From JAHWKS01 sp964458385 (GTDB taxonomy: Bacteria; Planctomycetota; Planctomycetia; Pirellulales; Pirellulaceae): a stretch of 64,000 bases of DNA. Shown here piece after piece: positions 1 to 8,030 of the stretch. Under the pieces are notes generated by a model. That model did not search any database and was not told the origin of the DNA. It saw only the letters and a program-made list of their open reading frames with translations. Numbering within the stretch: position 1 is the first letter of the stretch; the number at the start of each line of letters is the position of its first letter. The stretch lies in NCBI GenBank assembly GCA_964458385.1, contig CAYWIS010000004.1, positions 7,629 through 71,628 on the forward strand, written 5' to 3'. Both the position numbers and the translations under genes were made by a program.

Positions 1-1
1 C

Positions 2-112
2 ATCATCACCGCCGCTACATGGCTCCTCAGCCTGACGTGGGCAGCCTACGCCTATCTCCGCCCATCACGCTCTCACGCCCAACCCAGCCAACAACCACGG
101 GCAATCAACTGA
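2..112 (+). CDS. C-terminal end of a membrane protein (partial, runs off the left edge)
   Basis: Reading frame 2 is open from the window edge to a TGA at 110-112. It encodes a hydrophobic stretch rich in Ile, Ala, Thr, Leu and Trp, then a short polar tail rich in Arg, Ser, Pro and Gln (ending QPRAIN). That is the usual look of a last transmembrane helix followed by a cytoplasmic tail. Only 36 residues are visible, so the family cannot be named. The other frames read through polar, low-complexity sequence and are less protein-like. The roughly 300 bases up to the desaturase (113-409) show no further gene, no clear terminator and no recognisable regulatory element. Confidence 0.45.
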   Translation: MITAATWLLSLTWAAYAYLRPSRSHAQPSQQPRAIN

Positions 113-409
113 CGCCTTGCGCAATTGCGAACTTGCTTACGAAGCTTCGCGAGTACGCGTACGGTTGTGCGTTTCCGCAGAATTAGAGAAAAGCCGCGGT
201 ATGTACTAGCCGGCGGAGGCGCGTGCTAGGTTGCTCTCGTGCCGAGGGGCGCGTGAGTGGGGGATGGAAGTTTGTCTTGAATTGGGGGCGGGGAATATCT
301 ACAACTGTGCTGGGGGCGTCAACCACCCCACCCCGTTTACCCCAAAGCACGCAGCCTCCACAAACCCACACGGCGAAACGGTCCACCGTTCGCCTGATGA
401 GGTCGACAT

Positions 410-1582
410 ATGACTACCCCGCAGTTCTCGATTCCCGAGGCGCGCCGTCTTTTGAACGACCTGTTCGCGCACCGGCCAGCCATTTACTGGACCGACTTTC
501 TGGTGTCGCTGACGATCGGCTACAGTTGTGCGGCGGTCTATCTGAACGCGCCGCTTGGCTCGCCGCAGCAGATCGTGTGCATGGGGATTGCCATTTTCGC
601 CCTGTTCCGCGTCGGCTCGTTTATCCACGAGATCGTCCATTTCGGCCGGAACGAAATGCGGGCTTTCACCGTCGCGTGGGATCTTCTGGCCGGCGTGCCC
701 ATGCTCATGCCGTCGTTCTTTTACGGCAATCATATCGACCACCACAATACGCATCATTACGGCACGGGGCAGGACGGCGAGTATCTGCCGCTGGGAAGCG
801 GACCGCTGCGGAACATCGCCAAGTTTTATGCGCAGGTCATCATTCTGCCGCTGTTGGTGGCGGTGCGGTTCTTGATCATCACCCCGATTTCCTTTCTCCA
901 TCCCCGGCTGCGCGAGTGGGCGCTGCGCTACTGCTCGTCGTATGTGATTAACTTGCGGTATCGCCGGAAGCGCATTCCCGCCGACGCGCCGCGACGGTAT
1001 TGGGCCTTCTTGGAAGTGTTGTGCTTCCTGCGCACGGCGGCAATCTTTGTCTTCGTGTTTGCCGGCTGGGCGCCGTGGTATCGCATTCCGTTGCTTTACT
1101 TGTTGGCGATGTGCGTGTTGGGATTGAACTACGTGCGGAACGTGGTGGCCCATCTTTATCAGGGCGACGGTCAGCCGATGAGCCACGCCGAACAACTTCT
1201 GGACTCGGTCAACCTGGAAGGAGGCCGCTGGGGCGGGCCAATCACCGAGCTGTTTTTCCCCTTGGGGCTACGATACCACGCCCTGCATCACCTGTTCCCT
1301 GCCCTCCCCTATCACAACTTATACGCCGCTCATCGCCGATTGATGGCCGAGTTGCCGGCCGATTCGGCGTATCGCCAAACGGTGTATCCCCATTTCTGGG
1401 CCGCGCTGCGGTTACTGTGGAAGAACAGCCGTCAGGCCGTGGCCGAATCGGGCCCCAACCGGCCGACGCGGGCGGATGTCTGGTTCGAGAACCGCCGCCG
1501 CTTGCTTGCCAGCTACAAGGCCGCCGACCACCCTCCCCTGCCCGCCGAAGACCCCACCGCGCCGGTCGTCGAAACGGCCTAG
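410..1582 (+). CDS. Membrane fatty acid desaturase
   Basis: A 390-residue integral membrane di-iron enzyme that should introduce double bonds into acyl chains. All three histidine boxes of the family are visible: HEIVH at residues 73-77, HIDHHNTHH at about 108-116, and HALHH near residue 290. These are known to hold the two iron atoms. Hydrophobic segments lie before box 1 (about 28-75), between boxes 1 and 2, and in the middle of the protein (about 145-170 and 200-240), as expected for a desaturase with its active site on the cytoplasmic face. The ATG at 410 gives a normal N-terminus. The lipid substrate and regiospecificity cannot be read from the sequence. The next gene, a phosphatase, is 168 bp downstream and probably independent. 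Confidence 0.88.
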   Translation: MTTPQFSIPEARRLLNDLFAHRPAIYWTDFLVSLTIGYSCAAVYLNAPLGSPQQIVCMGIAIFALFRVGSFIHEIVHFGRNEMRAFTVAWDLLAGVPMLMPSFFYGNHIDHHNTHHYGTGQDGEYLPLGSGPLRNIAKFYAQVIILPLLVAVRFLIITPISFLHPRLREWALRYCSSYVINLRYRRKRIPADAPRRYWAFLEVLCFLRTAAIFVFVFAGWAPWYRIPLLYLLAMCVLGLNYVRNVVAHLYQGDGQPMSHAEQLLDSVNLEGGRWGGPITELFFPLGLRYHALHHLFPALPYHNLYAAHRRLMAELPADSAYRQTVYPHFWAALRLLWKNSRQAVAESGPNRPTRADVWFENRRRLLASYKAADHPPLPAEDPTAPVVETA

Positions 1583-1750
1583 CGCATCCCCGCCGGCAAT
1601 GCAAACCGCGCTGGCAACTCTCCCAAGAGCATCTATCGCAAATGCACGCCGCCCAAGTTTTCACGGCCCCCAGTCCTACGGCGCCGACGCACTCAAGGCG
1701 GTGAGTGGGGTCCCGTGGACAAAACTTTCCCCCCGCGCTACCTTGACGGG

Positions 1751-2560
1751 ATGACGGAACCCCGACTTTATACCCAAACGCAAATGACCGCCGTGGAAGC
1801 ATATCCCCTGGCCGGAGGCCGGGTGGCGGTTTTCTCTACACGCTCTCCCGCAAGAACGGCTCCGAACGAAGACGCCGCCGCGGTGCTGGCCATTGACGAC
1901 CAGTCGGCCGTGCTGGTGGTCGCCGACGGTTTGGGGGGCGGCCCGAACGGAGAGCACGCCTCGGCCCTGGCCGTGGCGGCGCTTCGCGATGCCCTTCACG
2001 GAGTATCCAATTCGGGCGATGCGGTGCGCACGGCCATCCTCTCGGGCATTGAGACAGCCAACGCAAAAATTCAGCAAGCGGCCCCGGACTCCGCCACCAC
2101 ACTTGCGGTCGTGGAGATTCAAAAGGGCAAGGCTCGCACCTATCACATTGGCGATTCCGAAATCCTGGCGGTCGGAGCGCGCGGACGGCTCAAGTGGCAA
2201 ACCGTGTCGCACTCGCCGGTGGCGTACGCAGTGGAAGCGGGTATTCTCGATGTGGCCGACGCCATGCACCACGAACAACGGCATGTGGTGTCAAACGTTG
2301 TCGGCTCGGCCACCATGCGAATCGAGATGGGCCCCTTCTTCAAACTCAGCTCCCGCGACACCGTCCTCTTGGGCAGCGATGGGTTGTTCGACAACCTGCA
2401 CACCGCAGAGATCATCGCCCACATTCGTACAGGCGACCTGGCCGAGTGTGTGGAGCGACTCGCCCGCGACGCGCTTCAGCGGATGGTGGAGCCGAGTGAT
2501 GACCATCCTTGCAAGCCAGACGATTTGACGATTATCGCCTTTCGCCCCACGGCGCCCTAG
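1751..2560 (+). CDS. PP2C-family serine/threonine protein phosphatase
   Basis: A soluble, metal-dependent phosphatase of the PPM/PP2C family (269 residues from this start). It removes phosphate from Ser/Thr in proteins and would oppose Hanks-type kinases such as the one at 39.3 kb. Visible motifs in order are PNEDA (residues 38-42), VVADGLGGG (about 57-65, metal ligands), HIGDSEI (about 133-139), LGSDGLFDN (about 199-207) and PDDLTIIAF near the C-terminus. Together they supply the aspartates that hold the two metal ions. I chose the ATG at 1751; a GTG at 1715 is in frame but adds only 12 unremarkable residues, and a later ATG at 1784 is also possible. No transmembrane segment is seen. Confidence 0.85.
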   Translation: MTEPRLYTQTQMTAVEAYPLAGGRVAVFSTRSPARTAPNEDAAAVLAIDDQSAVLVVADGLGGGPNGEHASALAVAALRDALHGVSNSGDAVRTAILSGIETANAKIQQAAPDSATTLAVVEIQKGKARTYHIGDSEILAVGARGRLKWQTVSHSPVAYAVEAGILDVADAMHHEQRHVVSNVVGSATMRIEMGPFFKLSSRDTVLLGSDGLFDNLHTAEIIAHIRTGDLAECVERLARDALQRMVEPSDDHPCKPDDLTIIAFRPTAP

Positions 2561-2634
2561 CCAACCGCATATACTGAACAGAGCAACGGTTTTCCACGGA
2601 CGACAGTTTTCTCTTGTGAGAAAGGAGTGCAGTC

Positions 2635-3345
2635 ATGGTTCGGTTGCTTGGATTCTTCGTCGCATCGCTGTTCGTTGTTCCGTTGGCGTTGGCCCAGGAG
2701 GCGCCCACCCAGCCTTCGGTGGGAGACAAGCCGCTTCCCGAGGCGGCGCCGCTAACGCCCAAAACACCCAAGCCCGACACGACGCTTCTCAACGACACTC
2801 ACACCCGCGGGCTTAAAGCGCGGATCATTATAGAGAAATCCCCCAAGTCGCGACCCCTTCCGGTCGGCAAACGGTGCGTGGTTGAATTGCTTCATGGGCA
2901 ACACCATCAAGGAATCTTGGAATCGCACGACGAAGACTGGCTAGTGTTGCGGCGCGAAGATGAGAACATGCGCACATGGATCGCCACGCGCCATGTGGCG
3001 GCGGTCATGAGCCTTGAGGCGGACGACGAGCAGCAAGCCGACGCCTCAACTCCCGCTCGTACTCCCGACCACGACGCATCTGCAAAATTGCAGGCGCTGG
3101 TCAAGAAGCTGCAAGCCGAGTTGGCCGAGACGCGGGCGAAACTCGAATCCCAACTAGAGGCCGCCCGCGCGCGACTTGCGGAAGCACAGGACGAAGCCGA
3201 AGCCGCCCGTCGCGACGCCGCCAGCCAGCGCGACCTCTTGAAACGCGTTCGGCAGCGCGCCGAAGCGGCCCGCCGTGCAGCCGAGCAAGAGCTGCAAAGA
3301 CTTTGGGACCAACTAAAGCAAGCAACGGAAGCCGCGCCTGAGTAG
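2635..3345 (+). CDS. Exported coiled-coil protein of unknown function
   Basis: A 236-residue protein with three parts. Residues 1-20 are a clear Sec signal peptide ending in Ala-Leu-Ala before QEAP. A Pro/Lys-rich linker follows. Residues about 80-130 form a compact beta-rich stretch (VGKRCVVELLHG, then WLVLRRE) that loosely recalls the small SH3/Sm-like barrels often seen in planctomycete exported proteins. Residues about 145-236 are an Ala/Glu/Arg/Gln-rich amphipathic helix with heptad spacing, almost certainly a coiled coil. The start has a good ribosome binding site (AAAGGAG). The product probably acts in the periplasm, either free or bound through the coiled coil to a partner or the envelope. 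No catalytic motif is visible. Confidence 0.75.
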   Translation: MVRLLGFFVASLFVVPLALAQEAPTQPSVGDKPLPEAAPLTPKTPKPDTTLLNDTHTRGLKARIIIEKSPKSRPLPVGKRCVVELLHGQHHQGILESHDEDWLVLRREDENMRTWIATRHVAAVMSLEADDEQQADASTPARTPDHDASAKLQALVKKLQAELAETRAKLESQLEAARARLAEAQDEAEAARRDAASQRDLLKRVRQRAEAARRAAEQELQRLWDQLKQATEAAPE

Positions 3346-3508
3346 AATCGTCTTAGCAACGTGGTCGTTGTATTTTTCTCCGCCGGGGTCGAAGGCTCGA
3401 CGCCCGGTGGGCGACTGCGGCGCCGAAGTCCATCAGGAGCGATCTCGCATCATTCCGGCGCAGATCGGGTTGCGAAGGGAGTCGTCCGTCTTCCTTGGAA
3501 CATCGATC

Positions 3509-4009
3509 ATGCCGAAGAAGAAAGCTCCGGCGGCCAAGAAAACACCGGCTAAGAAAGCCCCCGCAAAAAAGTCTTCGGCCAAGAAGGCTGTCGCCAAGAA
3601 AATGCCGACGAAAACGGCCGCCAAGAATGCCGTTCGTCGGAAGACGCCTTCCAAGAAATCGCCAACCACCCGTGGCGATAGCAAATCTCCTGCGAAGCAG
3701 AAGCCCGCCCACCCAGCCGCGCTGCGCAAGGTGAATGCTGTTTCGCTAGGCCGTCCGCAGGTAACGGGCGAAGAGAAACTATTTCTGCTCTTCAAAGACG
3801 ATTATCACGCGCGACAGGTGTTCGACTTCCTGCGGGTCGAAACCGTGAAAGAACTGGAGCAGTTCACCCCGCAGGAGATTGTCCATCGGCTCTCGCAGCC
3901 AATTCGTCAAACGGTCGAAGGCATCCGCCGCCGACTCGCCGAAAAAAATCGCTGTCTGGCTGGCGATGAAGAATACGTGCTGCGGTACAAGGAAAAAGCG
4001 AAAGCATAA
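3509..4009 (+). CDS. Histone H1-like Lys/Ala/Pro-rich protein with an RpoA-CTD-like C-terminal domain
   Basis: A 166-residue basic protein. Residues 1 to about 75 are a run of KKxPAKK and AKK repeats typical of bacterial histone H1-like proteins, which bind DNA without sequence preference. Residues about 85-166 are a folded acidic/helical domain. The segment ETVKELEQFTPQEIV followed by GIRRRLAEKN has the spacing of the helix-hairpin-helix in the RNA polymerase alpha-subunit C-terminal domain (an inference from pattern only). The reading frame extends upstream to 3368, but those residues are unlike either part, and the ATG at 3509 begins directly with MPKKKAP, so I take that as the start. Likely role: nucleoid binding, possibly linked to transcription. 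It is followed by about 260 bp without a gene. Confidence 0.8.
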   Translation: MPKKKAPAAKKTPAKKAPAKKSSAKKAVAKKMPTKTAAKNAVRRKTPSKKSPTTRGDSKSPAKQKPAHPAALRKVNAVSLGRPQVTGEEKLFLLFKDDYHARQVFDFLRVETVKELEQFTPQEIVHRLSQPIRQTVEGIRRRLAEKNRCLAGDEEYVLRYKEKAKA

Positions 4010-4268
4010 ACCGACGCCGCCCTATGGCTTCGTAAAGGCGGATCAGAGCCAACTTCGGCTATTTAAGAGAAACCGGCGCCGCAGCCACCATCGGCCACGA
4101 CGCCGGCTTGCTAAACCATTGTTAGTTAACATGAAAAGGGAAGCCGCCTAGGAGCACGCGACCGATTCATCGGCCGCTTTCCCCTTGGTTCACCGCCTGC
4201 CGATGCGACTCCGCAAACGGTCGTCGCAAGCCGCAGTGAACAGCGGTCCCACTTCGCCTAGGAGGGCG

Positions 4269-4790
4269 CTAGCCCTTATCGCAGCAAGGCTTGGCCTGAT
4301 CGCAGCATTCCTTGCCCTCGACGCAGCACTTCTGCGCGCCGTTGCAGCACGCTTGAGCTTGCTCGCAGCACTTCAGGCCCTTCTCGCAGCAGCCGGGCTT
4401 GGATTTGTCCTTGCAGCAGGCCTTCCCCTGTTCGCAGCAAGCTAGATTCTTGTCGCAGCAGGTCTTGCCGGCGGTCGTTTGAGCTACGAGAGCTGTCGCG
4501 GCGTTCGCCGTCGACTCGCCGCAGCAGGCTTGAGCCTGGTCGCAGCATTCCTTTCCTTCAACGCAGCACTTCTGCGCGCCGTTGCAGCACGCCAGATCCT
4601 GGGCGCAGCACTCGGCCCCGATAGCGCAGCAACCGAGCTTGGCCTCGGTTTCACAACACGCGCTTTTGGGATTGCAACAAGCCTGCTGCTTGGCGCAACA
4701 ACTCTTGGCGACATCGTCGCTTGCGCCCAGCCCCGCCACCGCCAAACCCAAAGCCAACAACGAACCAGCAAACAATTGCGTGAGATTCAT
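4269..4790 (-). CDS. Exported Cys-Cys repeat protein (18 CC pairs in two duplicated blocks)
   Basis: A 173-residue protein. Residues 1-23 are a signal peptide (LLALGLAVAGLGA). The rest is an array of Cys-Cys pairs, nearly all seven residues apart (CC-x5). There are two blocks of nine pairs; in both blocks the third spacer is two residues longer than the rest, so the array is a tandem duplication of 80 residues (240 bp). A 31-base DNA stretch is identical in the two copies. The blocks are joined by a Cys-free linker of about 20 residues. The ATG at 4790 has a GGGAG ribosome binding site; an upstream in-frame extension to 4844 lacks sense. Thirty-six cysteines in a predicted exported protein suggest metal binding or a heavily cross-linked structure. 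No named family is claimed. Confidence 0.78.
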   Translation of the reverse strand: MNLTQLFAGSLLALGLAVAGLGASDDVAKSCCAKQQACCNPKSACCETEAKLGCCAIGAECCAQDLACCNGAQKCCVEGKECCDQAQACCGESTANAATALVAQTTAGKTCCDKNLACCEQGKACCKDKSKPGCCEKGLKCCEQAQACCNGAQKCCVEGKECCDQAKPCCDKG

Positions 4791-4909
4791 AACATTCTCC
4801 CAATGAGAATCAAGCCGTGAAAAATCGAACGAAAGTTTCTGCACGCCGCCAGCGCGCAGCGCGATACGACACCGAGCCGATGGCTCTTGTCAAAAACCGC
4901 GGGGTCGAT

Positions 4910-5311
4910 TTAACACAGCCAGACGCAGTTGAGAATGTTAATCGGTGGGCCTGCGTCGCGATAAACCCGCTGTTCGACGACCACGGCGGGCGAGCCTATG
5001 CGGGGCTGAGTAGGCTCGGGCACGGCGACAGCCAGCCACAAGGCGGCGTCGCGCAGGTCGTCTTTGTCGGCCACGTTACGGAAGGAAACCGTGGCGTTCC
5101 GGTCGCAGCAACATTCGGCCTCGGCGGGCTTCGAAGGCGACTCGGATGGAAGAGAAGGGCGTTCCAGCCGCGCACCACAACACGACACGGCAACCGGCTT
5201 GGCCGCCTCGCCCGGCGCCCAATCCTGGCAGCACCACCCCGGCGGCAACGCCACCAGCAGTGCGTTCGCCAGAACAACGATCTGGAACACCACAGCGTTC
5301 ATACGCTCCAT
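4910..5311 (-). CDS. Small secreted cysteine-containing protein of unknown function
   Basis: A 133-residue product read from the ATG at 5311 (a second ATG lies at 5302). Residues 4-24 (NAVVFQIVVLANALLVALPP) look like a signal peptide or membrane anchor. Then come a CCQDW motif, a lone CCG and a CCCD motif, and a C-terminal half with regular hydrophobic spacing (DAALWLAVAVPEP) that ends in a Cys. The reading frame continues upstream to 5431, but that part is antisense-like in composition. It is transcribed in the same direction as the Cys-Cys repeat gene 119 bp downstream, which raises the possibility that both respond to the same metal or redox signal. I do not recognise the family. Confidence 0.5.
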   Translation of the reverse strand: MERMNAVVFQIVVLANALLVALPPGWCCQDWAPGEAAKPVAVSCCGARLERPSLPSESPSKPAEAECCCDRNATVSFRNVADKDDLRDAALWLAVAVPEPTQPRIGSPAVVVEQRVYRDAGPPINILNCVWLC

Positions 5312-5520
5312 TATACGCACCAAAAACGAAAAGGTTCCATCCCAGAAGACAACCACTTCAACCCGTCCACCGTGGATCGCACCCTTGGTTGTTCTATGGC
5401 CGGCATGGGGGCGGAAAGCGAGGGTCGCCACGCACGGCGCACTCCCCGAAAGATGGAGAATAGCCCCAAACAGTTCATTGAAAGGGCTGGCGGCTTCCTA
5501 ATCGTGGGTAAAAGCACGCC

Positions 5521-5582
5521 GTCCCTCTGCTCAAGGCACGGCATTCGACCTTGGGCAGAGGGACTAACGCACTTCGGGTTAG
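5521..5582. repeat. Double hairpin, REP-like, in the 5312-5616 gap
   Basis: Between two minus-strand genes lie two adjacent inverted repeats. The first has 16-base arms at 5521-5536 and 5549-5564 with one mismatch (arm GTCCCTCTGCTCAAGG). The second, touching it, has arms CTAAC at 5564-5568 and GTTAG at 5578-5582. On the minus strand the larger hairpin is followed nine bases later by CTTTT, so it could help end the transcript of the methyltransferase gene at 5617. The head-to-tail pair of palindromes also fits the dispersed REP-type elements common between planctomycete genes. Nothing else is seen in this 305-base gap. Confidence 0.5.
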
Positions 5583-5616
5583 CGGAGCTACGTGTCGCTG
5601 TTCACAGAGCAGCGTG

Positions 5617-6396
5617 TCAGGTTTGCTCAACGGAGACCTTAGCAATTGGGGAGGGTGAAGCTGCGGTCTGCATTGGGCGAAGGCGGGGAAGGAGCATGGG
5701 GGTTCGTTGTCGATAGTCCGCGTAGCCGGTGTGCAGGCGGACCAGATCGCGTTCTTCAAATTGAATAGCGATCAGGATGTAAGCCGTCATGCCTAATGCG
5801 AATGTTAAGTGGGCGGCGGTCATGGTGGGTGTAGCCCAAAAGGCGGTCAGCCAACCGACGTATAGCGGATGCCGCACAAACCGGTAAGGGCCGGGCGTGA
5901 CAAACGGCAGATGCGTATACGGCCGCCCGCGAAAGTACAGCCAAACCTGACGCAAACCGAACAGGTCGAAGTGGTTGATCAGAAACGTGGTGATTAGCAC
6001 CGTCAGCCACCCAAACGCAAAGAGCCCCCAGAGTGCGGCCCGCAGGGTGGGCGTTTGCACGTCCCAGATCGTTCCGCCCAGCGGCCGCCATTGCCAAAAA
6101 AGGAGCCCCAGCGCAAGGTTGGTGAAAAGCACATAGGTGCTGCGCTCGATGGGAGCAGGGATGCAACGCGTCCAGCGACGCTTGAACGCCGGGCGGGCCA
6201 TCACGCTATGCTGAAGTCCAAACAGCAAGAGCAGCGAGGCGTCGATCGCCAGCGCCGCGCCCAGCGGAGTGGATCGCGGCCCGTCGAGGCTCGTCGGTGT
6301 CAGAAATCCGCCGATAAATCCAATGGCGTAGAGGAACACGCCCAAAAAGCAAAGGTAGTTCACCACTCCAAACAACAGCACCAGCACGCGCTTCAT
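5617..6396 (-). CDS. NnrU/ICMT-type membrane methyltransferase, MddA-like (methanethiol S-methyltransferase candidate)
   Basis: A 259-residue membrane protein with about five to six hydrophobic helices. The first half carries the stretch HSVMARPAFKRRWTR, then ERSTYVL and FWQWRPL, which I associate with the MddA group. Those enzymes methylate methanethiol to dimethyl sulfide. The second half carries the S-adenosylmethionine-binding core shared with isoprenylcysteine methyltransferases: GPYRFVRHPLYVGWL at about 175-189 and an FEERDL motif near residue 222. A ribosome binding site (AGAGGAAG) precedes the ATG at 6396. The methyltransferase fold is secure; the MddA substrate is an inference from motif memory. 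Alternatives are a general NnrU/PEMT-like methyltransferase. It is not part of the secretion cluster: a terminator separates them. Confidence 0.75.
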   Translation of the reverse strand: MKRVLVLLFGVVNYLCFLGVFLYAIGFIGGFLTPTSLDGPRSTPLGAALAIDASLLLLFGLQHSVMARPAFKRRWTRCIPAPIERSTYVLFTNLALGLLFWQWRPLGGTIWDVQTPTLRAALWGLFAFGWLTVLITTFLINHFDLFGLRQVWLYFRGRPYTHLPFVTPGPYRFVRHPLYVGWLTAFWATPTMTAAHLTFALGMTAYILIAIQFEERDLVRLHTGYADYRQRTPMLLPRLRPMQTAASPSPIAKVSVEQT

Positions 6397-6632
6397 CGTC
6401 TTCCTCTCTTGGGGCTACATGGTGAGATTGTCGCTCAAGGCCGCCGCCGGGCTCCCCCTAGGAATTCCGGCGAACTGCGGGAGGGAACTCTCCCTATCCC
6501 GCTCCGACCTACCTTGTTCAAGAGAGTGCAGCGAAAAAGCTCGTCCGATGTTTCAAGAAAAATTTGCCAGAAAATCAGCGGCGGCTCCTGCAAAACGGCG
6601 CATCATCGCCGCGGCCGCCCATGCGGGGTCAA

Positions 6633-6666
6633 GAAAGCAAAAGGTCCCGCCTGGCAAGCGGGACCT
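6633..6666 (-). terminator. Intrinsic terminator of the type II secretion cluster
   Basis: Perfect 9-bp arms (AGGTCCCGC / GCGGGACCT at 6642-6650 and 6658-6666) close a 7-base loop. On the minus strand the stem is followed by TTTTGCTTTCTT. It starts 20 bases after the stop codon of the last secretion gene, so it very probably ends that operon. Confidence 0.8.
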
Positions 6667-6685
6667 AGACAGGGTTTGAAAGGAG

Positions 6686-7942
6686 TTAGAAGGGGTTGTC
6701 TTCGCGGCGGACGTTGAATAACTCGCCTTCCTCCAATTCCTTATTCTCCGTCAAGTTCTCGCCTAGCGGGGTCACAGCGCGGCGGCCGTACCATTCGAAT
6801 TCCACATCCAATTCGCCAATGTGTTTGACCTCGGCGCGGAAGTCGCCCACCTGGAACGAGTCACCCTCGTACAACCAGTAACTCTTGCCGGTGCGGCGAT
6901 CGATCATCCACACCTGCCGGCGGCCATCGACTTCGGTAATACCGTTAACGTAGGTGAACCGCACCTGATCGTAAGGCGGCTTCTTCTCGGCGGGCGGCGG
7001 CGGAGGCGGGGGAGCGACGAACACCGGCGCCGGAGGATCGGTCACGGTAATCTTGACCTCCTTCTGCACCGACCGCACGGGAACGCCATCGTCTTTGACG
7101 ATCAGCGTGACCGTGTACTCGCCTGGCCGGCGGGGTGTCCACGACAGTCGGCCGGTCTGCGGGTCAAAGCGGGCGCCGGTCACATCCTTGGATTCCCACG
7201 AAAAGGTCAAACGATCGTCTTTGTCGGGGTCACGAGCCGAGGGCGAGAGCGTCACTTCCCGGCCAGTTTGGCCCGAAACGCTCGACACGCTCAGCGTAGG
7301 CGGCGAGTTGGGCGGGCCGAACATGTTGCGTCCGCAAATGGCGTCGATATAGCTTTGCACATCGCTTTCGGCCAGACGCTTCGACGGGGGATGGTGCAGG
7401 CTGTCGCGTTCGGGCGCGTCGGGCAGCGAAAGCGCTTCGACCGTCATCGCAAACGACACGGTCTTGGGATCGCGCGGCGTAATCTGGAGCGACTTAATGC
7501 GGTGCAGATAATCGACCGAGTAGAACTGGTAAAGCAGCCGAGTAAGCATCTCCAGGCTGCCCGAGCCACTGACCGAAAACGCGTGGGCAGTGAAAGCGTC
7601 GGTCTGCGAGCGCAATCCGCCGGTCACTGGGTTCACCTTGGGTTCGGCAAAGCCAATCTTGGTTACCACGCTCAAAAGCCAGTCGGTGTAGAGTTGCCGC
7701 GCCTGCTGCAGGTCGGGCGGCAGCGACCGCTCTTGGTACCGCTCGAGTTGTTGCTGTGCGATCATCCCCGCTTGCACTTGGCGAGTCTTCTGGCGTTTCT
7801 CGTTTTGCAGCCGCTCCAGCGCTTGCGCGCGCTGCTTGAAACTGCCTTCCACCTTGCGAAAGGCGTAGAAACCTCCCATCAACACCACCAGGGAGCCGAC
7901 CAGCAACGCCAGAACGCGTTCGCGCGGGTTCATATTTTTCAT
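6686..7942 (-). CDS. Type II secretion inner-membrane protein: GspM/PilO-like, Ig-like and GspC/PilP-like parts in one chain
   Basis: A 418-residue protein. A membrane helix at about 10-26 is followed by a coiled coil (to about 75) and an alpha/beta domain to about 175, the layout of PilO/GspM assembly proteins. A segment containing GRNMFGPP, like the linker motif of GspC and PilP, follows near 205. Residues about 215-300 form an Ig/cadherin-like domain (DPDKDDRLTFSW, then RPGEYTVTLIVKDDG). A proline linker leads to a C-terminal small beta domain (about 325-400: RTGKSYWLYEGDSF, then VKHIGELDVEFEWYGRR) that resembles the HR domain of GspC, which contacts the secretin. This would explain the absence of separate gspC and gspM genes. 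It is the last gene of the operon, 88 bp after the GspL-like gene. Domain assignments are by pattern only. Confidence 0.72.
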   Translation of the reverse strand: MKNMNPRERVLALLVGSLVVLMGGFYAFRKVEGSFKQRAQALERLQNEKRQKTRQVQAGMIAQQQLERYQERSLPPDLQQARQLYTDWLLSVVTKIGFAEPKVNPVTGGLRSQTDAFTAHAFSVSGSGSLEMLTRLLYQFYSVDYLHRIKSLQITPRDPKTVSFAMTVEALSLPDAPERDSLHHPPSKRLAESDVQSYIDAICGRNMFGPPNSPPTLSVSSVSGQTGREVTLSPSARDPDKDDRLTFSWESKDVTGARFDPQTGRLSWTPRRPGEYTVTLIVKDDGVPVRSVQKEVKITVTDPPAPVFVAPPPPPPPAEKKPPYDQVRFTYVNGITEVDGRRQVWMIDRRTGKSYWLYEGDSFQVGDFRAEVKHIGELDVEFEWYGRRAVTPLGENLTENKELEEGELFNVRREDNPF

Positions 7943-8030
7943 CGGATCAGTCTCGGCCGGTTATCGTAGTCAAGTGGTCGAAAGCCGCGGCGGCAAGGCT
8001 CGCCCACCACCGCTTGGGCGTCAATAGGAG

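Noticed and set aside
6821..7969. A 382-codon plus-strand frame opposite the GspM/C-like gene.
   Set aside because: Antisense shadow; no start signal and no recognisable protein features.
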